From Sphingomonadales bacterium (lineage in GTDB: Bacteria > Pseudomonadota > Alphaproteobacteria > Sphingomonadales > Sphingomonadaceae), in NCBI GenBank assembly GCA_018971065.1, contig JAGWVC010000077.1, positions 1 to 18,962 of the forward strand: DNA of 18,962 nucleotides, given 5' to 3'. Position 1 is the first letter of the stretch; every line of letters begins with the position of its first letter. This document shows positions 8,919 through 15,938 of this stretch, piece after piece. A program made the position numbers and the translations under genes. The notes under the pieces are model-generated. The model did not search any database. It was not told the origin of the DNA and saw nothing but the letters and a program-made list of their open reading frames with translations.

Positions 8919-9167
8919 CTATGCATCGTCATATGCCGAACCACGCGGCTGGACGTCATCGATTTCAATTGCGCCATCACAAAACCGAAACAGCACGCGC
9001 CAGTTCTGGACCCGCAAGCGGTATTCGTCGCGTCCGACAAGCCGGGTGACATTGCCGGTCATGGCGAAGGGATCGGTCGCCAGCAGCTCGATCTTATCGC
9101 GAATCAAGGTGCGTTTGTCACATCGCCGAAGCGCCTTGGCGGCTGCTTTGGAGTAACGAATTTCCAC
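8919..9167 (-). CDS. RelE/ParE-superfamily toxin
   Basis: 82 residues with the hallmarks of the fold: an N-terminal MEIRYSKAAAKALRRCDK strand-helix, a central helix (TLIRDKIELLA), a NVTRLVGRDEYRLRV strand, NWRVLFRF, and a C-terminal RGSAYDD tail. Family members either cut mRNA on the ribosome (RelE/HigB) or poison gyrase (ParE); the sequence does not settle which. The start is GTG 9167-9165 with no Shine-Dalgarno. A perfect-looking -10 box (TATACT, 9184-9179 on the minus strand) would place the transcript start about 5 bases before the GTG, so the mRNA may be almost leaderless. The pair looks somewhat less GC-rich than its neighbours, which fits a mobile origin. Confidence 0.85.
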   Translation of the reverse strand: MEIRYSKAAAKALRRCDKRTLIRDKIELLATDPFAMTGNVTRLVGRDEYRLRVQNWRVLFRFCDGAIEIDDVQPRGSAYDDA

Positions 9168-9174
9168 AAGATGT

Positions 9175-9191
9175 GTTTAGTATACCTAAAC
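9175..9191 (-). promoter_or_regulatory. Palindromic operator and -10 box of the toxin-antitoxin operon
   Basis: GTTTAGTATACCTAAAC is a perfect inverted repeat with 6-base arms (GTTTAG/CTAAAC) around TATAC. It overlaps the -10 box TATACT on the minus strand, directly before the toxin start. Overlap of a palindrome with the -10 box is typical for autorepression by the antitoxin. No convincing -35 box was found at 16-18 bases. Confidence 0.65.
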
Positions 9192-9208
9192 GCTTGGGGC
9201 AAGGGCGA

Positions 9209-9742
9209 TCAAACCATTTTTGCCAGAATGCGCTGCAGCGAACGGATATTGCGTGCGGTGCCGCTGCAGTTCAGGCGGCGCTCGATGAAGGCGTTGGACA
9301 GGCGCGATCCGGCGACGCCATCGACATAATCGATATAGAGCGCGCGCGGCCCGGCCGAAATGCGTTCCGGCCCGCGCGGGGCATGGTCGGCGATCAGCCG
9401 GGCCAGCGCGGCCGGATCGGGTTCACCCGACAGCAGCAGCGCGTGGACTTTCGCTTCGTCGCCATCGGCATAAGGGTTGCCGGCCAGCAGCGCGGCCAGC
9501 TCGGCGGCGGTGCGCACCGCAACGAAGCTGCGGATGTCGAAGCGATCGGCCATCATGTGCGCGAACAGGTCTTCGAGGCCGTCGCTGGGGCGATCGTCGA
9601 AATCGAACAGGACATTGCCGCTGGCGACGACGGTTTCGACATTGTCGAACCCTTCGCGTGCGAAAGCGTGGCGCAGATCAGCCATCGTCACGCGGTTGGA
9701 ACCGACGTTGATCGAGCCGAACAGGGCGACATAACGGTGCAT
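9209..9742 (-). CDS. DUF1697-family protein
   Basis: 177 residues counted from ATG 9742-9740 (MHRYVALFGSINVGSNRVTM), the characteristic opening of DUF1697, which usually reads as 'ya.LLRGINVGG.n.v.M..L'. Later family features are DNVETVVASGNVLFD, the SFVAVRTAAEL segment and RALYIDYVDGVAGSRLSNAFIER near the end. The family is widespread and its biochemical role unknown. The frame is open upstream, but a start before 9742 would overlap hpnM and add residues unlike the family. It follows hpnM by 14 bases on the same strand and is probably co-transcribed. No strong ribosome binding site is visible. Confidence 0.85.
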   Translation of the reverse strand: MHRYVALFGSINVGSNRVTMADLRHAFAREGFDNVETVVASGNVLFDFDDRPSDGLEDLFAHMMADRFDIRSFVAVRTAAELAALLAGNPYADGDEAKVHALLLSGEPDPAALARLIADHAPRGPERISAGPRALYIDYVDGVAGSRLSNAFIERRLNCSGTARNIRSLQRILAKMV

Positions 9743-9756
9743 GAGGGCGAATCGGC

Positions 9757-10347
9757 TTACTTCGGATTCGTGGCCAGCCGGTTGAGGTGCTGGATCAGCG
9801 CCGGGGCGCCGCCGCTGGCCACCACCGAGGCGAAATCCGACCGGCGTGTGGCCAACTGGCTGATCGCGTTGCGATAGTAGATGTCGATGATCTTCCACTG
9901 CCCGCCCGACTGGCGCAGGCGATAGTTCAGCGCCTCGGGCGTGTCGCCGGCCTTGCCCAGCGTGGTGCGCACCAGCTTGTCGATGCCGCGGGTATCGACC
10001 TGCGGCAGCACCGTGAATCGCTCACCGCCGAAGCTGTCGAAGTTCTTGGCATATTGCGCCACGGTCAGCGCGCGGAACGCCGAGACCAGGCTCTGCTGGT
10101 CGCCGGCGGAGAACGAATTCCACGCCGGACCGACCGAAAGCCGGGTCATCAGCGGGATGTCGAAGGTGCGGTCGATCACCGGCGCGATCAGCCGCGCGCG
10201 CCCGGCCTGCCCGGCGCCGCCGCCGGCGCGCATTGTCGCCAGCAGGCCGTTGTCCAGCGTCTGGATCGTCTCCAGCGCCGGATCGGCCGCCTGCGCGAAG
10301 GCAGGCACGGGCATCATCAGGGCGGCAAGAACAAGAACACGCTTCAT
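9757..10347 (-). CDS. hpnM: Hopanoid-associated periplasmic protein HpnM (MlaC/Ttg2D-like)
   Basis: 196 residues with a Sec signal (cleavage likely after AFA, residue 18) and then the MlaC/Ttg2D fold: an N-terminal helix (LETIQTLDNGLLATMR), RARLIAPVIDRTFDIPLMTRL, a middle helix (FRALTVAQYAKNFD), and strand pieces TLGKAGDTPEALNYRL and QWKIIDIYYRNAI. This pattern matches HpnM, thought to carry lipids or hopanoids across the periplasm for an HpnN-type transporter, which is not in this window. ATG 10347-10345 follows GAAAGG on the minus strand. It is divergent from hpnH with 150 bases between starts, which supports the hopanoid assignment. An ordinary MlaC is the main alternative. Confidence 0.85.
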   Translation of the reverse strand: MKRVLVLAALMMPVPAFAQAADPALETIQTLDNGLLATMRAGGGAGQAGRARLIAPVIDRTFDIPLMTRLSVGPAWNSFSAGDQQSLVSAFRALTVAQYAKNFDSFGGERFTVLPQVDTRGIDKLVRTTLGKAGDTPEALNYRLRQSGGQWKIIDIYYRNAISQLATRRSDFASVVASGGAPALIQHLNRLATNPK

Positions 10348-10386
10348 CGCAGGCCTTTCACGTTTGCCAACGCAGATAGGCACTTG

Positions 10387-10430
10387 CCGCTGACCGTGCA
10401 ATGAATGCTGCGTTGTGGCGTTGTCAGCGG
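10387..10430. promoter_or_regulatory. Dyad in the hpnM/hpnH divergent control region
   Basis: Perfect 8-base arms CCGCTGAC (10387-10394) and GTCAGCGG (10423-10430) separated by 28 bases, placed between the two divergent hopanoid genes. Spacing of 36 bases centre to centre puts the arms on nearly the same helix face only approximately. A loose promoter for hpnH, TTGTGG (10413-10418) and GGATTA (10435-10440) with 16 bases between, overlaps the right arm. A shared operator is possible but unproven. Confidence 0.3.
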
Positions 10431-10497
10431 AAATGGATTAAGGCGCATGTCATTATCCGCGCCGAGCGGCAAACGCCGGCGTTTCGGGGAGCATTCA

Positions 10498-11643
10498 ATG
10501 TCCATTCCGATTTCGACCGCGCTGCGCATTGGCGGACATGCGATCGTCAACCACATCAAGGGCGGCAAGTATCCGCTGGTCCTCATGCTGGAACCCCTGC
10601 TGCGCTGCAATCTGGCGTGCAAGGGCTGCGGCAAGATCGATTATCCCGACGCGATCCTCAATCGCCGCCTGTCGGTCCAGCAGTGCATGGACGCGATCGA
10701 CGAATGCGGCGCGCCCGCCGTGTCGATCGCCGGGGGTGAACCGCTGCTGCACAAGGACATGCCGCAGATCGTCGCGGGCTATCTGGCCAAGAAGAAGTTC
10801 GTCATCCTGTGCACCAACGCGCTGCTGATGAAAAAGAAGATCGACGACTACAAGCCGCATTCGTTCTTCACCTGGTCGATCCACCTCGATGGCGACAAGG
10901 CGATGCATGACAAGGCGGTGGATCAGGAAGGCGTCTACGATGTCGCGCTGGAAGCGATCCACATGGCCAAGGCGCGCGGCTTCCGCGTCCAGATCAACTG
11001 CACCGTGTTCAACGACGCGAATCCCGAGCGGCTGGCCAGGTTCCTCGACCTGATGGCCAGCCTCGATGTCGAGACCACGATCTCGCCCGGCTATGCCTAT
11101 GAGCGCGCCGCCGACCAGGAGCATTTCCTGAACCGGGAGCGCACCAAGAACCTGTTCCGCGACGTGCTGCGGCGCGGCCGGGGCGGCAAGGCGTGGAAGT
11201 TCACCAACAGCCCGCTGTTCCTGGACTTCCTGGCCGGCAACCGCTCGTATGAATGCACGCCGTGGTCGATGCCGCTCTACTCGGTGTTCGGCTGGCAGAA
11301 GCCCTGCTACCTCGTCGGCGAAGGCTATGTGCAGAGCTTTGCCGAGCTGATGGAAGGCACCGACTGGGATCAGTACGGCGTCGGCAAGTACGAGAAGTGC
11401 TCGAACTGCATGGTCCACTGCGGGTTCGAGGGTTCGGCCGCCAGCGAGGGGCTGCGGCGCCCGATGGAATTCATCAAGGTGGGGCTGAAGGGCATCCGCA
11501 CCGAAGGGCCGATGGCGCCCGACATCGACCTGTCGCACGCGAGGCTGGCCGAGGACGTGCACCAGCAGCAGGTTGCGGCCGAGATGGAGCGTATCAAGGT
11601 CGAGGACCCCGAGGGTTATCGCCGGGGGACGCGGGCCGCCTGA
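10498..11643 (+). CDS. hpnH: Adenosylhopane synthase HpnH (radical SAM)
   Basis: 381 residues from ATG 10498, chosen because GGGGAG (10486-10491) is 6 bases before it and the product begins MSIPISTALRIGGHAIVNHI, as HpnH proteins do. The radical-SAM cluster motif is CNLACKGC with C37, C41 and C44. The AGGEPLLH and SIHLDGDKAMHD segments of the barrel follow, and a C-terminal cysteine group lies in KCSNCMVHCGFEGSAA. HpnH joins a 5'-deoxyadenosyl radical to diploptene to make adenosylhopane, the first step to C35 extended hopanoids that stiffen the outer membrane. It is divergent from hpnM. Its stop lies only 13 bases from the stop of kdsB, which comes from the other strand. Confidence 0.96.
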   Translation: MSIPISTALRIGGHAIVNHIKGGKYPLVLMLEPLLRCNLACKGCGKIDYPDAILNRRLSVQQCMDAIDECGAPAVSIAGGEPLLHKDMPQIVAGYLAKKKFVILCTNALLMKKKIDDYKPHSFFTWSIHLDGDKAMHDKAVDQEGVYDVALEAIHMAKARGFRVQINCTVFNDANPERLARFLDLMASLDVETTISPGYAYERAADQEHFLNRERTKNLFRDVLRRGRGGKAWKFTNSPLFLDFLAGNRSYECTPWSMPLYSVFGWQKPCYLVGEGYVQSFAELMEGTDWDQYGVGKYEKCSNCMVHCGFEGSAASEGLRRPMEFIKVGLKGIRTEGPMAPDIDLSHARLAEDVHQQQVAAEMERIKVEDPEGYRRGTRAA

Positions 11644-11656
11644 GCGGCGGGCGGGG

Positions 11657-12463
11657 TCAGGCGATCCCGCGCGCCTTCAGCACGGCTTCGATTGCCGGCA
11701 CGTCGCCGGGGTTGTTCAGCTCGATGCAGTCCCACCCGACCGGATCGAACGACACCACCCGAACCGGCGCTTCGCCTTCCAGGAAGCGCAACTGTTCCAG
11801 CCCTTCGAGATCCTCCAGCGGCGAGGGTTCGGCGGCGGCATAGGCGCGCAGCGCGTCGGGGCGATAGGCATAGAGCCCCAGATGCAGGCGCACCGCCTCA
11901 TGCCCGTTCGCGAGGCCGGTGGGGACATAAGGGATGACGCGCTTCGAGAAATAGAGCGCATGGCCCAGCCGGTTGACCACCACGGTGGTCCCGCCGACGC
12001 GGCCCTGGGCCTGATCGGCGACGAGATGGTCATACGTGCTGGCCGAGCAGCGCAGCCCGGCGGTGGCCATTGCCGCGCCGGGATCGGCCGCCAGCGCGGC
12101 GACGAGATCGGTGACGATGAACGACGGGGTCAGCGGGGCGTCGCCCTGCAGGTTGACGACGATGTCGAGACCGGCAGGCAGCCCGGCCAGTGCCTCGGCG
12201 CAGCGTTCGGTGCCGTTGCGGCAGGTGTCCGATGTCATCACCACCTGCCCGCCGAAGCCGCGCACGGCGGTGGCGATGCGGTCATCGTCGGTGGCCACCC
12301 ACACCCCGGCGGCGCCCGGGACGGCGCAGGCGGCCTCCCATGCGCGCCGGATCAGCGGTTTCGCTTCGCCCCCGGCGCCGGTCAGCAGCGCCAGCGGCTT
12401 GCCCGGATAGCGCGACGAGGGGTAGCGCGCGGGGATGACAATGCCGAATGTCGGCGCGCTCAT
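11657..12463 (-). CDS. kdsB: CMP-Kdo synthetase (3-deoxy-manno-octulosonate cytidylyltransferase), capsule-type
   Basis: 268 residues from ATG 12463; a TTG three codons upstream is the alternative. The enzyme couples CTP and Kdo to make CMP-Kdo. The KdsB pattern is clear: IPARYPSSRYPGKPL at 10-24, the CRNGTERCAEA segment, NLQGDAPL at 104-111, HALYFSKRVIPYVP, HLGLYAYR and LEQLRFLE. Two places differ from the Escherichia coli-type enzyme: QGDEP reads QGDAP (A109), and the DTPED metal-site segment reads NNPGD (250-254). The location behind kpsF suggests a capsule-dedicated copy. The gap to the kpsF stop is 17 bases. A different CMP-sugar synthetase is possible because of these changes. Confidence 0.82.
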   Translation of the reverse strand: MSAPTFGIVIPARYPSSRYPGKPLALLTGAGGEAKPLIRRAWEAACAVPGAAGVWVATDDDRIATAVRGFGGQVVMTSDTCRNGTERCAEALAGLPAGLDIVVNLQGDAPLTPSFIVTDLVAALAADPGAAMATAGLRCSASTYDHLVADQAQGRVGGTTVVVNRLGHALYFSKRVIPYVPTGLANGHEAVRLHLGLYAYRPDALRAYAAAEPSPLEDLEGLEQLRFLEGEAPVRVVSFDPVGWDCIELNNPGDVPAIEAVLKARGIA

Positions 12464-12480
12464 GGTAAGCAATCCCGCCT

Positions 12481-13485
12481 TCAGCCGAGGCCGTGCTTCA
12501 GCAGGTCATGAATGTGGACGATGCCGACCGGCTTGGCAGGGTGCAGCGCATCGAGCCGGTTGACCACGAAGGCGGCGGTGATCTTGTTGTCGCTGAGGAA
12601 CAGCAGTGCATCGCCGGCCAGCATGTCGGACGGGATCGACTTCGGCGCGCGGGTCATCACCTCGCTGGCGACGGCGGTTTGCAGCTTGTCGAAATTGCGG
12701 CGCAGGTCGCCATCGGTGATGACCCCGACCAGCGCCCCCCGGTCGTCCACCACCCCGGCCAGGCCGAACCGGCACGAGGTGATCACCGAGATCGCATCGG
12801 GCATCCCGGTTTGCGAGGTGATCAGCGGCAGTTCTTCCTTGCGGTGCATCAGTTCGGCGATGGGGGTGAGTCGCAGCCCGATCGTGCCGGCGGGATGCAG
12901 CGCGCGCATCTGCGTCTTGGAAACGCCGCGCATGTCCATCACGGCCATCGCCAGCGCGTCGCCCAGCGCCAGTTGCAGCGTGGTTGACGTGGTGGGCGCC
13001 ATGTTGGCGGCGCAGGCCTCGCGGATGCGGGGCAGGCACAGCACGATGTCGGCGAAATCGTTCACCAGCGATTCGCGCCGTGCCACCACGCCGATGATTC
13101 GCGTGCCCAGCTTGCGCGCATATTCCAGCACCGCGCGCAGTTCGACGGTGTTGCCCGAATTGGACAGCACCAGCAGCACGTCGCCCGGCGTGACCATGCC
13201 CAGGTCGCCGTGCGCGGCCTCGGCCGGGTGCAGGAACAGCGCCGGGGTGCCGGTGGCCGCCAGCGTTGCGGCAACCTTGCGGGCGATATGGCCGGATTTG
13301 CCCATGCCGGTGACGACGACACGTCGCCCTGCGGTCAGCAATGCTTCGCACGCGGCGACGAACGTATCGTCCAGCGACTCGGCCAGCGCCTCCAGCGCTT
13401 CGGCTTCCAGCCGGATCACTTCGCGACCCCGATCCAGTATGCCTGCGCGGTCGATGCCGTTGGCCGTAGCAAGAATGAGGTTCAA
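12481..13485 (-). CDS. kpsF: Arabinose-5-phosphate isomerase KpsF/KdsD
   Basis: 334 residues from TTG 13485-13483; the family length is about 328. It interconverts ribulose-5-phosphate and arabinose-5-phosphate, the first step to Kdo. The SIS domain shows GMGKSGHIARK (60-70), HPAEAAHGDLG (86-96), SNSGNT (108-113), APTTST (163-168) and HPAGTIG (197-203). Two CBS domains fill about 210-334 (GVITDGDLRR; VGIVHIHDLL). The TTG start follows AGGGTGG on the minus strand; the frame stays open far upstream, but that part lies across a promoter and a pseudogene and resembles nothing, so it is not coding. With kdsB it forms a two-gene capsule operon read from the promoter at 13624-13652. A housekeeping kdsD elsewhere is likely (inference). 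Confidence 0.93.
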   Translation of the reverse strand: MNLILATANGIDRAGILDRGREVIRLEAEALEALAESLDDTFVAACEALLTAGRRVVVTGMGKSGHIARKVAATLAATGTPALFLHPAEAAHGDLGMVTPGDVLLVLSNSGNTVELRAVLEYARKLGTRIIGVVARRESLVNDFADIVLCLPRIREACAANMAPTTSTTLQLALGDALAMAVMDMRGVSKTQMRALHPAGTIGLRLTPIAELMHRKEELPLITSQTGMPDAISVITSCRFGLAGVVDDRGALVGVITDGDLRRNFDKLQTAVASEVMTRAPKSIPSDMLAGDALLFLSDNKITAAFVVNRLDALHPAKPVGIVHIHDLLKHGLG

Positions 13486-13589
13486 GACCGTTCCACCCTG
13501 TTTCCGGAATCCTGACGGACCCCTGTTTTGCGCCGTGCGTCTTGCCACCCTTCTATGCAACAAGATTGCACAAATCCGGCAATTGCAAA

Positions 13590-13615
13590 AGGACAGGTAT
13601 GCAGCCTGCCGTCCT
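13590..13615 (-). promoter_or_regulatory. Hairpin at the predicted 5' end of the kpsF-kdsB transcript
   Basis: On the minus strand AGGAC-GGC-AGG pairs with CCT-GTCCT across the 7-base loop CTGCATA, leaving the GGC bulged, and TTTT follows directly. The predicted transcript start (about 13617) is just before the stem. It could be a 5' stabiliser or a very early attenuator; the stem of 8 pairs with a bulge and only four U's makes efficient termination doubtful. Confidence 0.35.
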
Positions 13616-13623
13616 GAAATATC

Positions 13624-13652
13624 ATTATAAAATAAATCCAGTGGTTTGCTAA
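13624..13652 (-). promoter_or_regulatory. Sigma-70-type promoter for kpsF-kdsB
   Basis: On the minus strand TTAGCA (13652-13647), 17 bases of spacer, then a perfect TATAAT (13629-13624), lying in an AT-rich island (about 13550-13665) unlike the surrounding DNA. The predicted transcript start near 13617 gives a leader of about 130 bases before the TTG start of kpsF. Confidence 0.6.
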
Positions 13653-13753
13653 ACAAAATTTCCCGTCGAGACGATAGCGGTGATCGATGCCGATACACGC
13701 CTGATCGCATTTTTCCAGCAAATGTGCTGCATTGCACAACGGAGGCGCGGCAT

Positions 13754-14111
13754 TCATCGGGCATCGATCGGCTGGGCGAGCAGGCTGGCGGCGCCGGGTG
13801 CGATGGTGATGTCGGCGACACGCGCGGCGCGGGCGCAGGCGCCAGCGGGATCGCCAGCAGCGGGCCTGTCGCATAGCGCTGGCGCAGGGTTTCCGTCACT
13901 GGCCCGGCCACGCGGTCCAGCCGGAAATGCGGGCCGTCCACCAGCGTCGTGGTTGCATCGGCGGCGACGTGCCGGTGCGGCGATTCGGGGTAAGGCGTGC
14001 CGTGCGCCCCGCAGTGCCTTCATCGAGGTGCAGTTCGCGCGGGCGGCCATAGTCGTACAGGCGATAGGTGATGTCGCTGTTCTGCATTTGCGCGGCCAGA
14101 ATAGCGTGCAA
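13754..14111 (-). pseudogene. Remnant of a type I mannose-6-phosphate isomerase gene
   Basis: Read on the minus strand, three frames joined in order give a continuous phosphomannose-isomerase C-terminus: HAILAAQMQNSDITYRLYDY followed by GRPRELHLDEG (14108 to about 14015), then GTPYPESPHRHVAADATTTL, VDGPHFRLDRV and TGPLLAIPLA (about 14010 to 13845), then VADITIAPGAASLLAQPIDAR and a stop at 13754. The frame breaks lie near 14010 and 13840. The N-terminal half of the enzyme, with the metal-binding cupin core, is missing; upstream of 14111 the resemblance fades. The intact enzyme links fructose-6-phosphate to mannose-6-phosphate, so it may once have supplied GDP-mannose for the surface polysaccharide. 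Since a whole domain is lost, simple sequencing errors do not explain it. Confidence 0.8.
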
Positions 14112-14276
14112 GAACGCTGTGACAGGTTTTTACGTAATGAAATTATGTCAAGAAAAACAGGATCGGAAATCGATCTCTGTTTGCGCCGCAGCCGCGGCAT
14201 TGGACTAATCGCCACGCGCGATTGCGAAAGTGCGTGCTTTCATGCGTTGCCGTGTGTATCCGGAGAGGCAAGTTGA

Positions 14277-14393
14277 ATGCTGCCGGAACGGGGCAACTGC
14301 ATGATTGATGGCCGAAATGCCAACATGGCGTCCCGATCCGCCGAACTCGCGTCCGTGCCGGATTCCCGGCAAGTGACAAGGCTGGCGGGCTAG
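14277..14393 (+). CDS. 38-codon upstream ORF (possible leader peptide of kpsS)
   Basis: ATG 14277 follows GGAGAGG (14262-14268) at 8 bases, the best ribosome binding site in this intergenic region. The frame runs for 38 codons (MLPERGNCMIDGRNANMASR and on) and ends with TAG at 14391-14393, leaving one base before the kpsS ATG. The peptide is polar, with no signal or membrane segment, and I do not recognise it. The kpsS start itself has only a distant AAGG, so ribosomes finishing this ORF could re-start on kpsS. A chance ORF remains possible. Confidence 0.4.
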   Translation: MLPERGNCMIDGRNANMASRSAELASVPDSRQVTRLAG

Positions 14394-14394
14394 C

Positions 14395-15714
14395 ATGGCG
14401 ACCAATCCCGCAAACGTCGGCCACCCGGAAGCCGGCACCCGCCTGCGCGCTGCGGAAGGGGCCCGTCCGTCCGCCACCGGCGCTTCGGCGCGTGCCAACG
14501 CGGTCGGACGCACCTTCCTGTTTCTTCAGGGGCCGCCGGGGCCGTTCTTCCGCCAGCTTGGTGCCGAGCTGGAGAGCGCGGGATCGCGGGTGCTGCGCAT
14601 CAATTTCAACGGCGGTGACGAGCACGACTGGCGCGGCCCCGCCACCAGCTATCGCGGTCGTGCCGCGAACTGGACACTGTGGATCGACGCCTATCTGCGC
14701 GATCATGGCGTGACCGACCTGGTGCTGTTCGGCGATTGCCGGCCGATGCACATGGCCGGGCACCAGATGGCGCGCCTGCGCGGCATTCGTGTCCACGTCT
14801 TCGAGGAAGGCTATATCCGCCCCAACTGGCTGACGCTGGAGCGCGACGGGGTCAACGGCCATTCCAGCCTGCCGCGCGATCCCGAAGCGTTGCGCGCGGC
14901 GGCGCGCGGCCTGGCATTGCCGCCCCGCCAGACGCCGATCGTCGCCAGCCTGCGCCGCCGCGTGCGCGACACCTGGCGTTATTTCAACCGCTCGGTCTGG
15001 GCGGCGGTGCGGTTGCGCTTCCCGTTCTACCGCTCGCATCGCCCCGGCTCGATCATCATCGAAGGGTTCGGCTGGACCTTCAAGTACTTCGGTCGCGGCA
15101 TCACCCGGCGCAAGGCGGCGGTGGCGCTGAAGCGGATTGAGGGACGGAAGTTCTTCCTGTTCCCCCTGCAGTTGAGCTCGGACTACCAGATCCGCATCCA
15201 TTCGCCGTTCACCAGCATGCAGCAGGCGGCGGACTATGTGCTGGCCAGCTTCGCCGCGCACGCCCCGGCCGATGCCTGCCTGGTGGTCAAGGCGCATCCG
15301 CTCGATTCGCGCTTCTTCGGGTGGGGGCCTTACGTTGCCTCCCGCGCGCGCAAGCTGGGCCTCGGCGATCGGCTGATCCACCTCAACGGCGGTGATCTCC
15401 AGCAGCTCGCCGAAGAATCGCTTGGCGTCGTCGTGGTCAATTCCACTTCGGCCACGTTCGCATTGGCGCGCGGCATCCCGGTGATGGCGCTGGGCAAGGC
15501 GGTCTATGCGCTGCCGGGAATCACCCATGACGGCCGGCTGGATGATTTCTGGCAGGCCCCGCAGGCGCCCGACCCATCGTTGTACGATGCCTTCCAGCGC
15601 GTGCTGCACGATCGCTGCCTGGTGCGGGGCGGTCTGGCCAGCGAATCGGCCACGCGTATCCTGGTGCGCAATTCGGCGATCCGGTTGCTGGCGGACACGC
15701 CCCGATCCGGGTGA
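14395..15714 (+). CDS. kpsS: Capsular polysaccharide Kdo-transferase KpsS
   Basis: 439 residues. KpsS adds the first beta-Kdo to the phosphatidylglycerol-type anchor of group 2 capsules at the inner face of the cytoplasmic membrane. Family signs are FLFLQGPPGPFFRQL (41-55), FGDCRPMHMAGHQMARLRGI and VFEEGYIRPNWLTLE, then FPLQLSSDYQIRIHSPF, VKAHPLDS with H301-P302, and VVNSTSATFALARGIPV (N349-S352). The N-terminal 38 residues before the fold are low-complexity and not conserved, so a later start is possible, but no better one is visible. Together with the next gene it supplies the Kdo linker, using CMP-Kdo made by KpsF and KdsB from the opposite arm. The following 224 bases to the next start hold no gene or clear promoter. 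Confidence 0.92.
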   Translation: MATNPANVGHPEAGTRLRAAEGARPSATGASARANAVGRTFLFLQGPPGPFFRQLGAELESAGSRVLRINFNGGDEHDWRGPATSYRGRAANWTLWIDAYLRDHGVTDLVLFGDCRPMHMAGHQMARLRGIRVHVFEEGYIRPNWLTLERDGVNGHSSLPRDPEALRAAARGLALPPRQTPIVASLRRRVRDTWRYFNRSVWAAVRLRFPFYRSHRPGSIIIEGFGWTFKYFGRGITRRKAAVALKRIEGRKFFLFPLQLSSDYQIRIHSPFTSMQQAADYVLASFAAHAPADACLVVKAHPLDSRFFGWGPYVASRARKLGLGDRLIHLNGGDLQQLAEESLGVVVVNSTSATFALARGIPVMALGKAVYALPGITHDGRLDDFWQAPQAPDPSLYDAFQRVLHDRCLVRGGLASESATRILVRNSAIRLLADTPRSG

Positions 15715-15938
15715 CGAAGCCGGCCGCTTTGTCCGCCAGGCCAACTGCGAACCGCGCGATTGAGACTGACGCCGCTGCATCCGGAACCTTGCCGCGCGAC
15801 TCCTGTTTCCGTCGAAGCCTGTTGCTGTTCCAGAAATCTTTTCCTTTCGGGCGAATTGCGATTAAAGGCGGGGGCAATGCGGCGGATTCCTGAATACCGG
15901 TCCGGTGCCCCCGGCAGAGACAATCGACGGTGTCGCGC

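Noticed and set aside
9743..9898. 52-codon N-terminal extension of the DUF1697 gene
   Set aside because: It overlaps the end of hpnM in another frame and lacks family resemblance; MHRYVALFG is the family start.
13486..13941. 152-codon N-terminal extension of kpsF
   Set aside because: It crosses the TATAAT promoter and the isomerase remnant; the protein family starts at about the TTG at 13485.
14123..14151. TTGACA (14151-14146, minus strand) as a promoter, and the dyad ACGTAAT/ATTATGT (14132-14148)
   Set aside because: No -10 box at 16-18 bases (AACCTG or similar), and no intact gene downstream; the dyad has one mismatch and is AT-rich, so chance is likely.
13754..14215. 153-codon minus-strand ORF as an intact gene
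   Set aside because: Only its last 25 or so residues look like protein from a family; the rest is out of frame relative to the isomerase remnant.
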